Assembly (NCBI GenBank): GCA_944474755.1
Contig: OX104111.1
Span: 100,234,805 to 100,298,804 of the forward strand
Direction of reading: 5' to 3'
Source: Limnoperna fortunei
Taxonomy: Eukaryota > Mollusca > Bivalvia > Mytilida > Modiolidae
Length of the DNA stretch: 64,000 nt
The stretch's first letter is position 1. Each line of letters opens with the position of its first letter. The notes below the pieces were generated by a model. That model made no database searches. It saw nothing but the letters and a program-made list of their open reading frames with translations, and was not told the origin of the DNA. Of the stretch, positions 15,269 through 29,181 are shown piece by piece. The translations under genes and the position numbers were made by a program.

Positions 15269-18200
15269 AGGTGTATGTAATAACAACTAGTCAGTAATAG
15301 GTGTATCATAACAACTAGTCAGTAATAGGTGTATCATAACAACTAGTCAGTAATAGGTGTATCATAACAACTAGTCAGTAATAGGTGTATCATAACAACT
15401 AGTCAGTAATAGGTGCATGTAATAACAACTAGTCAGTAATAGGTGTATGTAATAACAACTAGTCAGTAATAGGTGTATCATAACAACTAGTCAGTAATAG
15501 GTGTATGTAATAACAACTAGTCAGTAATAGGTGTATGTAATAACAACTAGTCAGTAATAGGTGTATGTAATAACAACTAGTCAGTAGTAGGTGTATCATA
15601 ACAACTAGTCAGTAATAGGTGTATCATAACAACTAGTCAGTAATAGGTGTGTCATAACAACTAGTCAGTAATAGGTGTATGTAATAACAACTAGTCAGTA
15701 ATAGGTGCATGTAATAACAACTAGTCAGTAATAGGTGTATGTAATAACAACTAGTCAGTAATAGGTGCATGTAATAACAACTAGTCAGTAATAGGTGTAT
15801 GTAATAACAACTAGTCAGTAATAGGTGTATGTAATAACAACTAGTCAGTAATAGGTGTATCATAACAACTAGTCAGTAATAGGTGTATCATAACAACTAG
15901 TCAGTAATAGGTGTATCATAACAACTAGTCAGTAATAGGTGTATGTAATAACAACTAGTCAGTAATAGGTGTATCATAACAACTAGTCAGTAATAGGTGT
16001 ATCATAACAACTAGTCAGTAATAGGTGTATGTAATAACAACTAGTCAGTAATAGGTGTATCATAACAACTAGTCAGTAATAGGTGTATCATAACAACTAG
16101 TCAGTAATAGGTGTATCATAACAACTAGTCAGTAATAGGTGTATCATAACAACTAGTCAGTAATAGGTGTATGTAATAACAACTAGTCAGTAATAGGTGT
16201 ATGTAATAACAACTAGTCAGTAATAGGTGCATGTAATAACAACTAGTCAGTAATAGGTGTATGTAATAACAACTAGTCAGTAATAGGTGCATGTAATAAC
16301 AACTAGTCAGTAATAGGTGTATGTAATAACAACTAGTCAGTAATAGGTGTATCATAACAACTAGTCAGTAATAGGTGTATCATAACAACTAGTCAGTAAT
16401 AGATGTATGTAATAACAACTAGTCAGTAATAGGTGTATGTAATAACAACTAGTCAGTAATAGGTGTATGTAATAACAACTAGTCAGTAATAGGTGCATGT
16501 AATAACAACTAGTCAGTAATAGGTGTATGTAATAACAACAAGTCGGTAATAGGTGTATGTAATAACAACTAGTCAGTAATAGGTGTATCATAACAACTAG
16601 TCAGTAATAGGTGTATCATAACAACTAGTCAGTAATAGGTGTATGTAATAACAACTAGTCAGTAATAGGTGTGTCATAACAACTAGTTGTAATAGGTGTA
16701 TCATAACAACTAGTCAGTAATAGGTGTATGTAATAACAACTAGTCAGTAATAGGTGTATCATAACAACTAGTCAGTAATAGGTGTATGTAATAACAACTA
16801 GTCAGTAATAGGTGTATCATAACAACTAGTTGTAATAGGTGTATCATAACAACTAGTCAGTAATAGGTGTATGTAATAACAACTAGTCAGTAATAGGTGT
16901 ATCATAACAACTAGTTGTAATAGGTGTATCATAACAACTAGTCAGTAATAGGTGTATGTAATAACAACTAGTCAGTAATAGGTGTATCATAACAACTAGT
17001 CAGTAATAGGTGTATCATAACAACTAGTCAGTAATAGGTGTATGTAATAACAACTAGTCAGTAATAGGTGTATGTAATAACAACTAGTCAGTAATAGGTG
17101 TATCATAACAACTAGTCAGTAATAGGTGTTTGTAATAACAACTAGTCAGTAATAGGTGTATCATAACAACTAGTCAGTAATAGGTGTATGTAATAACAAC
17201 TAGTCAGTAATAGGTGTATGTAATAACAACTAGTCAGTAATAGGTGTATCATAACAACTAGTCAGTAATAGGTGTTTGTAATAACAACTAGTCAGTAATA
17301 GGTGCATGTAATAACAACTTAGTCAGTAATAGGTGTATGTAATAACAACTAGTCAGTAATAGGTGTATCATAACAACTAGTCAGTAATAGGTGTATGTAA
17401 TAACAACTAGTCAGTAATAGGTGTATGTAATAACAACTAGTCAGTAATAGGTGTATCATAACAACTAGTCAGTAATAGGTGTATGTAATAACAACTAGTC
17501 AGTAATAGGTGTATGTAATAACAACTAGTCAGTAATAGGTGTATGTAATAACAACTAGTCAGTAATAGGTGTATCATAACAACTAGTCAGTAATAGGTGT
17601 TTGTAATAACAACTAGTCAGTAATAGGTGCATGTAATAACAACTAGTCAGTAATAGGTGTATGTAATAACAACTAGTCAGTAATAGGTGTATCATAACAA
17701 CTAGTCAGTAATAGGTGTATGTAATAACAACTAGTCAGTAATAGGTGCATGTAATAACAACTAGTCAGTAATAGGTGCATGTAATAACAACTAGTCAGTA
17801 ATAGGTGCATGTAATAACAACTAGTCAGTAATAGGTGTATCATAACAACTAGTCAGTAATAGGTGTATCATAACAACTAGTCAGTAATAGGTGTATCATA
17901 ACAACTAGTCAGTAATAGGTGTATGTAATAACAACTAGTCAGTAATAGGTGTGTCATAACAACTAGTCAGTAAGAGGTGTATGTAATAACAACTAGTCAG
18001 TAATAGGTGTATCATAACAACTAGTCAGTAATAGGTGTATCATAACAACTAGTCAGTAATAGGTGTATGTAATAACAACTAGTCAGTAATAGGTGTATCA
18101 TAACAACTAGTCAGTAATAGGTGTATCATAACAACTAGTCAGTAATAGGTGTATCATAACAACTAGTCAGTAATAGGTGTATGTAATAACAACTAGTCAG

Positions 18201-19402
18201 TAATAGGTGTATCATAACAACTAGTCAGTAATAGGTGTATCATAACAACTAGTCAGTAATAGGTGTATGTCATAACAACTAGTCAGTAATAGGTGTATCA
18301 TAACAACTAGTCAGTAATAGGTGTATCATAACAACTAATCAGTAATAGGTGTATGTAATAACAACTAGTCAGTAATAGGTGTATGTAATAACAACTAGTC
18401 AGTAATAGGTGTATCATAACAACTAGTCAGTAATAGGTGTATGTAATAACAACTAGTCAGTAATAGGTGCATGTAATAACAACTAGTCAGTAATAGGTGT
18501 ATCATAACAACTAGTCAGTAATAGGTGCATGTAATAACAACTAGTCAGTAATAGGTGCATGTAATAACAACTAGTCAGTAATAGGTGTATGTAATAACAA
18601 CCAGTCAGTAATAGGTGTATGTAATAACAACTAGTCAGTAATAGGTGCATGTAATAACAACTAGTCAGTAATAGGTGTATGTAATAACAACTAGTCAGTA
18701 ATAGGTGCATGTAATAACAACTAGTCAGTAATAGGTGTATGTAATAACAACTAGTCAGTAATAGGTGTATGTAATAAAAACTAGTCAGTAATAGGTGTAT
18801 GTAATAACAACTAGTCAGTAATAGGTGTATCATAACAACTAGTCAGTAATAGGTGTATGTAATAACAACTAGTCAGTAATAGGTGTGTCATAACAACTAG
18901 TCAGTAATATGTGTATGTAATAACAACTAGTCAGTAATAGGTGTATGTAATAACAACTAGTCAGTAATAGGTGTATCATAACAACTAGTCAGTAATAGGT
19001 GTATCATAACAACTAGTCAGTAATAGGTGTATGTAATAACAACTAGTCAGTAATAGGTGTATGTAATAACAACTAGTCAGTAATAGGTGTATCATAACAA
19101 CTAGTCAGTAATAGGTGTATCATAACAACTAGTCAGTAATAGGTGTATCATAACAACTAGTCAGTAATAGGTGTATCATAACAACTAGTCAGTAATAGGT
19201 GTATGTAATAACAACTAGTCAGTAATAGGTGTATGTAATAACAACTAGTCAGTAATAGGTGTATGTAATAACAACTAGTCAGTAATAGGTGTATGTAATA
19301 ACAACTAGTCAGTAATAGGTGTATCATAACAACTAGTCAGTAATAGGTGTATCATAACAACTAGTCAGTAATAGGTGTATGTAATAACAACTAGTCAGTA
19401 AT
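15269..19402. repeat. Higher-order block B, copy 1 (4,134 bp)
   Basis: Unit order recurs in the next block at an offset of 4,134 bp (4,133 bp after a 1 bp indel near 17315). Anchors are the CAGTAGTAGG unit (15581), three shortened units reading AACTAGTTGTAATAGG (16685 onward), the CAGTAAGAGG unit near 17970 and the AATATGTG unit (18908). Confidence 0.85.
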
Positions 19403-22400
19403 AGGTGTATGTAATAACAACTAGTCAGTAATAGGTGTATCATAACAACTAGTCAGTAATAGGTGTATCATAACAACTAGTCAGTAATAGGTGTATCATA
19501 ACAACTAGTCAGTAATAGGTGTATCATAACAACTAGTCAGTAATAGGTGCATGTAATAACAACTAGTCAGTAATAGGTGTATGTAATAACAACTAGTCAG
19601 TAATAGGTGTATCATAACAACTAGTCAGTAATAGGTGTATGTAATAACAACTAGTCAGTAATAGGTGTATGTAATAACAACTAGTCAGTAATAGGTGTAT
19701 GTAATAACAACTAGTCAGTAGTAGGTGTATCATAACAACTAGTCAGTAATAGGTGTATCATAACAACTAGTCAGTAATAGGTGTGTCATAACAACTAGTC
19801 AGTAATAGGTGTATGTAATAACAACTAGTCAGTAATAGGTGCATGTAATAACAACTAGTCAGTAATAGGTGTATGTAATAACAACTAGTCAGTAATAGGT
19901 GCATGTAATAACAACTAGTCAGTAATAGGTGTATGTAATAACAACTAGTCAGTAATAGGTGTATGTAATAACAACTAGTCAGTAATAGGTGTATCATAAC
20001 AACTAGTCAGTAATAGGTGTATCATAACAACTAGTCAGTAATAGGTGTATCATAACAACTAGTCAGTAATAGGTGTATGTAATAACAACTAGTCAGTAAT
20101 AGGTGTATCATAACAACTAGTCAGTAATAGGTGTATCATAACAACTAGTCAGTAATAGGTGTATGTAATAACAACTAGTCAGTAATAGGTGTATCATAAC
20201 AACTAGACAGTAATAGGTGTATCATAACAACTAGTCAGTAATAGGTGTATCATAACAACTAGTCAGTAATAGGTGTATCATAACAACTAGTCAGTAATAG
20301 GTGTATGTAATAACAACTAGTCAGTAATAGGTGTATGTAATAACAACTAGTCAGTAATAGGTGCATGTAATAACAACTAGTCAGTAATAGGTGTATGTAA
20401 TAACAACTAGTCAGTAATAGGTGCATGTAATAACAACTAGTCAGTAATAGGTGTATGTAATAACAACTAGTCAGTAATAGGTGTATCATAACAACTAGTC
20501 AGTAATAGGTGTATCATAACAACTAGTCAGTAATAGATGTATGTAATAACAACTAGTCAGTAATAGGTGTATGTAATAACAACTCGTCAGTAATAGGTGT
20601 ATGTAATAACAACTAGTCAGTAATAGGTGCATGTAATAACAACTAGTCAGTAATAGGTGTATGTAATAACAACAAGTCGGTAATAGGTGTATGTAATAAC
20701 AACTAGTCAGTAATAGGTGTATCATAACAACTAGTCAGTAATAGGTGTATCATAACAACTAGTCAGTAATAGGTGTATGTAATAACAACTAGTCAGTAAT
20801 AGGTGTGTCATAACAACTAGTTGTAATAGGTGTATCATAACAACTAGTCAGTAATAGGTGTATGTAATAACAACTAGTCAGTAATAGGTGTATCATAACA
20901 ACTAGTCAGTAATAGGTGTATGTAATAACAACTAGTCAGTAATAGGTGTATCATAACAACTAGTTGTAATAGGTGTATCATAACAACTAGTCAGTAATAG
21001 GTGTATGTAATAACAACTAGTCAGTAATAGGTGTATCATAACAACTAGTTGTAATAGGTGTATCATAACAACTAGTCAGTAATAGGTGTATGTAATAACA
21101 ACTAGTCAGTAATAGGTGTATCATAACAACTAGTCAGTAATAGGTGTATCATAACAACTAGTCAGTAATAGGTGTATGTAATAACAACTAGTCAGTAATA
21201 GGTGTATGTAATAACAACTAGTCAGTAATAGGTGTATCATAACAACTAGTCAGTAATAGGTGTTTGTAATAACAACTAGTCAGTAATAGGTGTATCATAA
21301 CAACTAGTCAGTAATAGGTGTATGTAATAACAACTAGTCAGTAATAGGTGTATGTAATAACAACTAGTCAGTAATAGGTGTATCATAACAACTAGTCAGT
21401 AATAGGTGTTTGTAATAACAACTAGTCAGTAATAGGTGCATGTAATAACAACTAGTCAGTAATAGGTGTATGTAATAACAACTAGTCAGTAATAGGTGTA
21501 TCATAACAACTAGTCAGTAATAGGTGTATGTAATAACAACTAGTCAGTAATAGGTGTATGTAATAACAACTAGTCAGTAATAGGTGTATCATAACAACTA
21601 GTCAGTAATAGGTGTATGTAATAACAACTAGTCAGTAATAGGTGTATGTAATAACAACTAGTCAGTAATAGGTGTATGTAATAACAACTAGTCAGTAATA
21701 GGTGTATCATAACAACTAGTCAGTAATAGGTGTTTGTAATAACAACTAGTCAGTAATAGGTGCATGTAATAACAACTAGTCAGTAATAGGTGTATGTAAT
21801 AACAACTAGTCAGTAATAGGTGTATCATAACAACTAGTCAGTAATAGGTGTATGTAATAACAACTAGTCAGTAATAGGTGCATGTAATAACAACTAGTCA
21901 GTAATAGGTGCATGTAATAACAACTAGTCAGTAATAGGTGCATGTAATAACAACTAGTCAGTAATAGGTGTATCATAACAACTAGTCAGTAATAGGTGTA
22001 TCATAACAACTAGTCAGTAATAGGTGTATCATAACAACTAGTCAGTAATAGGTGTATGTAATAACAACTAGTCAGTAATAGGTGTATCATAACAACTAGT
22101 CAGTAAGAGGTGTATGTAATAACAACTAGTCAGTAATAGGTGTATCATAACAACTAGTCAGTAATAGGTGTATCATAACAACTAGTCAGTAATAGGTGTA
22201 TGTAATAACAACTAGTCAGTAATAGGTGTATCATAACAACTAGTCAGTAATAGGTGTATCATAACAACTAGTCAGTAATAGGTGTATCATAACAACTAGT
22301 CAGTAATAGGTGTATGTAATAACAACTAGTCAGTAATAGGTGTATCATAACAACTAGTCAGTAATAGGTGTATCATAACAACTAGTCAGTAATAGGTGTA

Positions 22401-23505
22401 TGTCATAACAACTAGTCAGTAATAGGTGTATCATAACAACTAGTCAGTAATAGGTGTATCATAACAACTAATCAGTAATAGGTGTATGTAATAACAACTA
22501 GTCAGTAATAGGTGTATGTAATAACAACTAGTCAGTAATAGGTGTATCATAACAACTAGTCAGTAATAGGTGTATGTAATAACAACTAGTCAGTAATAGG
22601 TGCATGTAATAACAACTAGTCAGTAATAGGTGTATCATAACAACTAGTCAGTAATAGGTGCATGGAATAACAACTAGTCAGTAATAGGTGCATGTAATAA
22701 CAACTAGTCAGTAATAGGTGTATGTAATAACAACTAGTCAGTAATAGGTGTATGTAATAACAACTAGTCAGTAATAGGTGCATGTAATAACAACTAGTCA
22801 GTAATAGGTGTATGTAATAACAACTAGTCAGTAATAGGTGCATGTAATAACAACTAGTCAGTAATAGGTGTATGTAATAACAACTAGTCAGTAATAGGTG
22901 TATGTAATAAAAACTAGTCAGTAATAGGTGTATGTAATAACAACTAGTCAGTAATAGGTGTATCATAACAACTAGTCAGTAATAGGTGTATGTAATAAGA
23001 ACTAGTCAGTAATAGGTGTGTCATAACAACTAGTCAGTAATATGTGTATGTAATAACAACTAGTCAGTAATAGGTGTATGTAATAACAACTAGTCAGTAA
23101 TAGGTGTATCATAACAACTAGTCAGTAATAGGTGTATCATAACAACTAGTCAGTAATAGGTGTATGTAATAACAACTAGTCAGTAATAGGTGTATGTAAT
23201 AACAACTAGTCAGTAATAGGTGTATCATAACAACTAGTCAGTAATAGGTGTATCATAACAACTAGTCAGTAATAGGTGTATCATAACAACTAGTCAGTAA
23301 TAGGTGTATCATAACAACTAGTCAGTAATAGGTGTATGTAATAACAACTAGTCAGTAATAGGTGTATGTAATAACAACTAGTCAGTAATAGGTGTATGTA
23401 ATAACAACTAGTCAGTAATAGGTGTATGTAATAACAACTAGTCAGTAATAGGTGTATCATAACAACTAGTCAGTAATAGGTGTATCATAACAACTAGTCA
23501 GTAAT
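19403..23505. repeat. Higher-order block B, copy 2
   Basis: Directly follows copy 1 and carries the same rare units: CAGTAGTAGG at 19715, AACTAGTTGTAATAGG starting near 20819, CAGTAAGAGG near 22103 and TATGTG at 23041. Differences are single bases, such as CATGGAAT near 22663 and TAATAAGAAC near 22995. Homology ends at the start of the 1,892 bp triplication. Confidence 0.85.
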
Positions 23506-25397
23506 AGGTGTATCATAACAACTAGTCAGTAATAGGTGTATGTAATAACAACTAGTCAGTAATAGGTGTATCATAACAACTAGTCAGTAATAGGTGTATC
23601 ATAACAACTAGTCAGTAATAGGTGCATGTAATAACAACTAGTCAGTAATAGGTGTATGTAATAACAACTAGTCAGTAATAGGTGTATCATAACAACTAGT
23701 CAGTAATAGGTGTATCATAACAACTAGTCAGTAATAGGTGTATCATAACAACTAGTCAGTAATAGGTGTATCATAACAACTAGTCAGTAATAGGTGTATC
23801 ATAACAACTAGTCAGTAATAGGTGTATCATAACAACTAGTCAGTAATAGGTGCATGTAATAACAACTAGTCAGTAATAGGTGTATGTAATAACAACTAGT
23901 CAGTAATAGGTGTATCATAACAACTAGTCAGTAATAGGTGTATGTAATAACAACTAGTCAGTAATAGGTGTATGTAATAACAACTAGTCAGTAATAGGTG
24001 TATCATAACAACTAGTCAGTAATAGGTGCATGTAATAACAACTAGTCAGTAATAGGTGTATGTAATAACAACTAGTCAGTAATAGGTGTATGTAATAACA
24101 ACTAGTCAGTAATAGGTGTATCATAACAACTAGTCAGTAATAGGTGTATGTAATAACAACTAGTCAGTAATAGGTGTATGTAATAACAACTAGTCAGTAA
24201 TAGGTGCATGTAATAACAACTAGTCAGTAATAGGTGTATCATAACAACTAGTCAGTACTAGGTGCATGTAATAACAACTAGTCAGTAATAGGTGTATCAT
24301 AACAACTAGTCAGTAATAGGTGTATCATAACAACTAGTCAGTAATAGGTGCATGTAATAACAACTAGTCAGTAATAGGTGTATCATAACAACTAGTCAGT
24401 AATAGGTGTATCATAACAACTAGTCAGTAATAGGTGCATGTAATAACAATAGTCAGTAATAGGTGCATGTAATAACAACTAGTCAGTAATAGGTGTATCA
24501 TAACAACTAGTCAGTAATAGGTGTATCATAACAACAAGTCAGTAATAGGTGTATCATAACAACTAGTCAGTAATAGGTGCATGTAATAACAACTAGTCAG
24601 TAATAGGTGTATCATAACAACTAGTCAGTAATAGGTGTATGTAATAACAACTAGTCAGTAATAGGTGTATGTAATAACAACTAGTCAGTAATAGGTGTAT
24701 GTAATAACAACTAGTCAGTAATAGGTGTATGTAATAACAACTAGTCAGTAATAGGTGTATGTAATAACAACTAGTCAGTAATAGGTGTATGTAATAACAA
24801 CTAGTCAGTAATAGGTGTATGTAATAACAACTAGTCAGTAATAGGTGTATCATAACAACTAGTCAGTAATAGGTGTATGTAATAACAACTAGTCAGTAAT
24901 AGGTGTATCATAACAACTAGTCAGTAATAGGTGTATCATAACAACTAGTCAGTAATAGGTGTATCATAACAACTAGTCAGTAATAGGTGTATGTAATAAC
25001 AACTAGTCAGTAATAGGTGTATCATAACAACTAGTCAGTAATAGGTGTATGTAATAACAACTAGTCAGTAATAGGTGTATGTAATAACAACTAGTCAGTA
25101 ATAGGTGTATGTAATAACAACTAGTCAGTAATAGGTGTATCATAACAACTAGTCAGTAATAGGTGTATGTAATAACAACTAGTCAGTAATAGGTGTATGT
25201 AATAACAACTAGTCAGTAATAGGTGTATGTAATAACAACTAGTCAGTAATAGGTGTATGTAATAACAACTAGTCAGTAATAGGTGTATGTAATAACAACT
25301 AGTCAGTAATAGGTGTATGTAATAACAACTAGTCAGTAATAGGTGTATGTAATAACAACTAGTCAGTAATAGGTGTATGTAATAACTAGTCAGTAAT
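23506..25397. repeat. Higher-order block C, copy 1 (1,892 bp)
   Basis: First of three blocks spaced exactly 1,892 bp apart. Markers in all three are AACAATAGTCAG (a unit missing two or more bases, 24446), an AACAACAAGTC unit near 24530, a run of seven 30-mers and a shortened GTAATAACTAGTC unit (25379). A CAGTACTAGG variant at 24251 is shared with copy 2 only. Confidence 0.92.
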
Positions 25398-27289
25398 AGG
25401 TGTATCATAACAACTAGTCAGTAATAGGTGTATGTAATAACAACTAGTCAGTAATAGGTGTATCATAACAACTAGTCAGTAATAGGTGTATCATAACAAC
25501 TAGTCAGTAATAGGTGCATGTAATAACAACTAGTCAGTAATAGGTGTATGTAATAACAACTAGTCAGTAATAGGTGTATCATAACAACTAGTCAGTAATA
25601 GGTGTATCATAACAACTAGTCAGTAATAGGTGTATCATAACAACTAGTCAGTAATAGGTGTATCATAACAACTAGTCAGTAATAGGTGTATCATAACAAC
25701 TAGTCAGTAATAGGTGTATCATAACAACTAGTCAGTAATAGGTGCATGTAATAACAACTAGTCAGTAATAGGTGTATGTAATAACAACTAGTCAGTAATA
25801 GGTGTGTCATAACAACTAGTCAGTAATAGGTGTATGTAATAACAACTAGTCAGTAATAGGTGTATGTAATAACAACTAGTCAGTAATAGGTGTATCATAA
25901 CAACTAGTCAGTAATAGGTGCATGTAATAACAACTAGTCAGTAATAGGTGTATGTAATAACAACTAGTCAGTAATAGGTGTATGTAATAACAACTAGTCA
26001 GTAATAGGTGTATCATAACAACTAGTCAGTAATAGGTGTATGTAATAACAACTAGTCAGTAATAGGTGTATGTAATAACAACTAGTCAGTAATAGGTGCA
26101 TGTAATAACAACTAGTCAGTAATAGGTGTATCATAACAACTAGTCAGTACTAGGTGCATGTAATAACAACTAGTCAGTAATAGGTGTATCATAACAACTA
26201 GTCAGTAATAGGTGTATCATAACAACTAGTCAGTAATAGGTGCATGTAATAACAACTAGTCAGTAATAGGTGTATCATAACAACTAGTCAGTAATAGGTG
26301 TATCATAACAACTAGTCAGTAATAGGTGCATGTAATAACAATAGTCAGTAATAGGTGCATGTAATAACAACTAGTCAGTAATAGGTGTATCATAACAACT
26401 AGTCAGTAATAGGTGTATCATAACAACAAGTCAGTAATAGGTGTATCATAACAACTAGTCAGTAATAGGTGCATGTAATAACAACTAGTCAGTAATAGGT
26501 GTATCATAACAACTAGTCAGTAATAGGTGTATGTAATAACAACTAGTCAGTAATAGGTGTATGTAATAACAACTAGTCAGTAATAGGTGTATGTAATAAC
26601 AACTAGTCAGTAATAGGTGTATGTAATAACAACTAGTCAGTAATAGGTGTATGTAATAACAACTAGTCAGTAATAGGTGTATGTAATAACAACTAGTCAG
26701 TAATAGGTGTATGTAATAACAACTAGTCAGTAATAGGTGTATCATAACAACTAGTCAGTAATAGGTGTATGTAATAACAACTAGTCAGTAATAGGTGTAT
26801 CATAACAACTAGTCAGTAATAGGTGTATCATAACAACTAGTCAGTAATAGGTGTATCATAACAACTAGTCAGTAATAGGTGTATGTAATAACAACTAGTC
26901 AGTAATAGGTGTATCATAACAACTAGTCAGTAATAGGTGTATGTAATAACAACTAGTCAGTAATAGGTGTATGTAATAACAACTAGTCAGTAATAGGTGT
27001 ATGTAATAACAACTAGTCAGTAATAGGTGTATCATAACAACTAGTCAGTAATAGGTGTATGTAATAACAACTAGTCAGTAATAGGTGTATGTAATAACAA
27101 CTAGTCAGTAATAGGTGTATGTAATAACAACTAGTCAGTAATAGGTGTATGTAATAACAACTAGTCAGTAATAGGTGTATGTAATAACAACTAGTCAGTA
27201 ATAGGTGTATGTAATAACAACTAGTCAGTAATAGGTGTATGTAATAACAACTAGTCAGTAATAGGTGTATGTAATAACTAGTCAGTAAT
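25398..27289. repeat. Higher-order block C, copy 2
   Basis: Same length and unit order as its neighbours. It shares CAGTACTAGG (26143) with copy 1 and has a private GTGTGTCAT unit at about 25801 where both others have GTGTATCAT. Confidence 0.92.
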
Positions 27290-29181
27290 AGGTGTATCAT
27301 AACAACTAGTCAGTAATAGGTGTATGTAATAACAACTAGTCAGTAATAGGTGTATCATAACAACTAGTCAGTAATAGGTGTATCATAACAACTAGTCAGT
27401 AATAGGTGCATGTAATAACAACTAGTCAGTAATAGGTGTATGTAATAACAACTAGTCAGTAATAGGTGTATCATAACAACTAGTCAGTAATAGGTGTATC
27501 ATAACAACTAGTCAGTAATAGGTGTATCATAACAACTAGTCAGTAATAGGTGTATCATAACAACTAGTCAGTAATAGGTGTATCATAACAACTAGTCAGT
27601 AATAGGTGTATCATAACAACTAGTCAGTAATAGGTGCATGTAATAACAACTAGTCAGTAATAGGTGTATGTAATAACAACTAGTCAGTAATAGGTGTATC
27701 ATAACAACTAGTCAGTAATAGGTGTATGTAATAACAACTAGTCAGTAATAGGTGTATGTAATAACAACTAGTCAGTAATAGGTGTATCATAACAACTAGT
27801 CAGTAATAGGTGCATGTAATAACAACTAGTCAGTAATAGGTGTATGTAATAACAACTAGTCAGTAATAGGTGTATGTAATAACAACTAGTCAGTAATAGG
27901 TGTATCATAACAACTAGTCAGTAATAGGTGTATGTAATAACAACTAGTCAGTAATAGGTGTATGTAATAACAACTAGTCAGTAATAGGTGCATGTAATAA
28001 CAACTAGTCAGTAATAGGTGTATCATAACAACTAGTCAGTAATAGGTGCATGTAATAACAACTAGTCAGTAATAGGTGTATCATAACAACTAGTCAGTAA
28101 TAGGTGTATCATAACAACTAGTCAGTAATAGGTGCATGTAATAACAACTAGTCAGTAATAGGTGTATCATAACAACTAGTCAGTAATAGGTGTATCATAA
28201 CAACTAGTCAGTAATAGGTGCATGTAATAACAATAGTCAGTAATAGGTGCATGTAATAACAACTAGTCAGTAATAGGTGTATCATAACAACTAGTCAGTA
28301 ATAGGTGTATCATAACAACAAGTCAGTAATAGGTGTATCATAACAACTAGTCAGTAATAGGTGCATGTAATAACAACTAGTCAGTAATAGGTGTATCATA
28401 ACAACTAGTCAGTAATAGGTGTATGTAATAACAACTAGTCAGTAATAGGTGTATGTAATAACAACTAGTCAGTAATAGGTGTATGTAATAACAACTAGTC
28501 AGTAATAGGTGTATGTAATAACAACTAGTCAGTAATAGGTGTATGTAATAACAACTAGTCAGTAATAGGTGTATGTAATAACAACTAGTCAGTAATAGGT
28601 GTATGTAATAACAACTAGTCAGTAATAGGTGTATCATAACAACTAGTCAGTAATAGGTGTATGTAATAACAACTAGTCAGTAATAGGTGTATCATAACAA
28701 CTAGTCAGTAATAGGTGTATCATAACAACTAGTCAGTAATAGGTGTATCATAACAACTAGTCAGTAATAGGTGTATGTAATAACAACTAGTCAGTAATAG
28801 GTGTATCATAACAACTAGTCAGTAATAGGTGTATGTAATAACAACTAGTCAGTAATAGGTGTATGTAATAACAACTAGTCAGTAATAGGTGTATGTAATA
28901 ACAACTAGTCAGTAATAGGTGTATCATAACAACTAGTCAGTAATAGGTGTATGTAATAACAACTAGTCAGTAATAGGTGTATGTAATAACAACTAGTCAG
29001 TAATAGGTGTATGTAATAACAACTAGTCAGTAATAGGTGTATGTAATAACAACTAGTCAGTAATAGGTGTATGTAATAACAACTAGTCAGTAATAGGTGT
29101 ATGTAATAACAACTAGTCAGTAATAGGTGTATGTAATAACAACTAGTCAGTAATAGGTGTATGTAATAACTAGTCAGTAAT
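27290..29181. repeat. Higher-order block C, copy 3
   Basis: Same length and unit order, with AACAATAGTCAG near 28230 and the shortened GTAATAACTAGTC unit near 29163. It has the ancestral CAGTAATAGG at the position where copies 1 and 2 read CAGTACTAGG. Confidence 0.92.
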
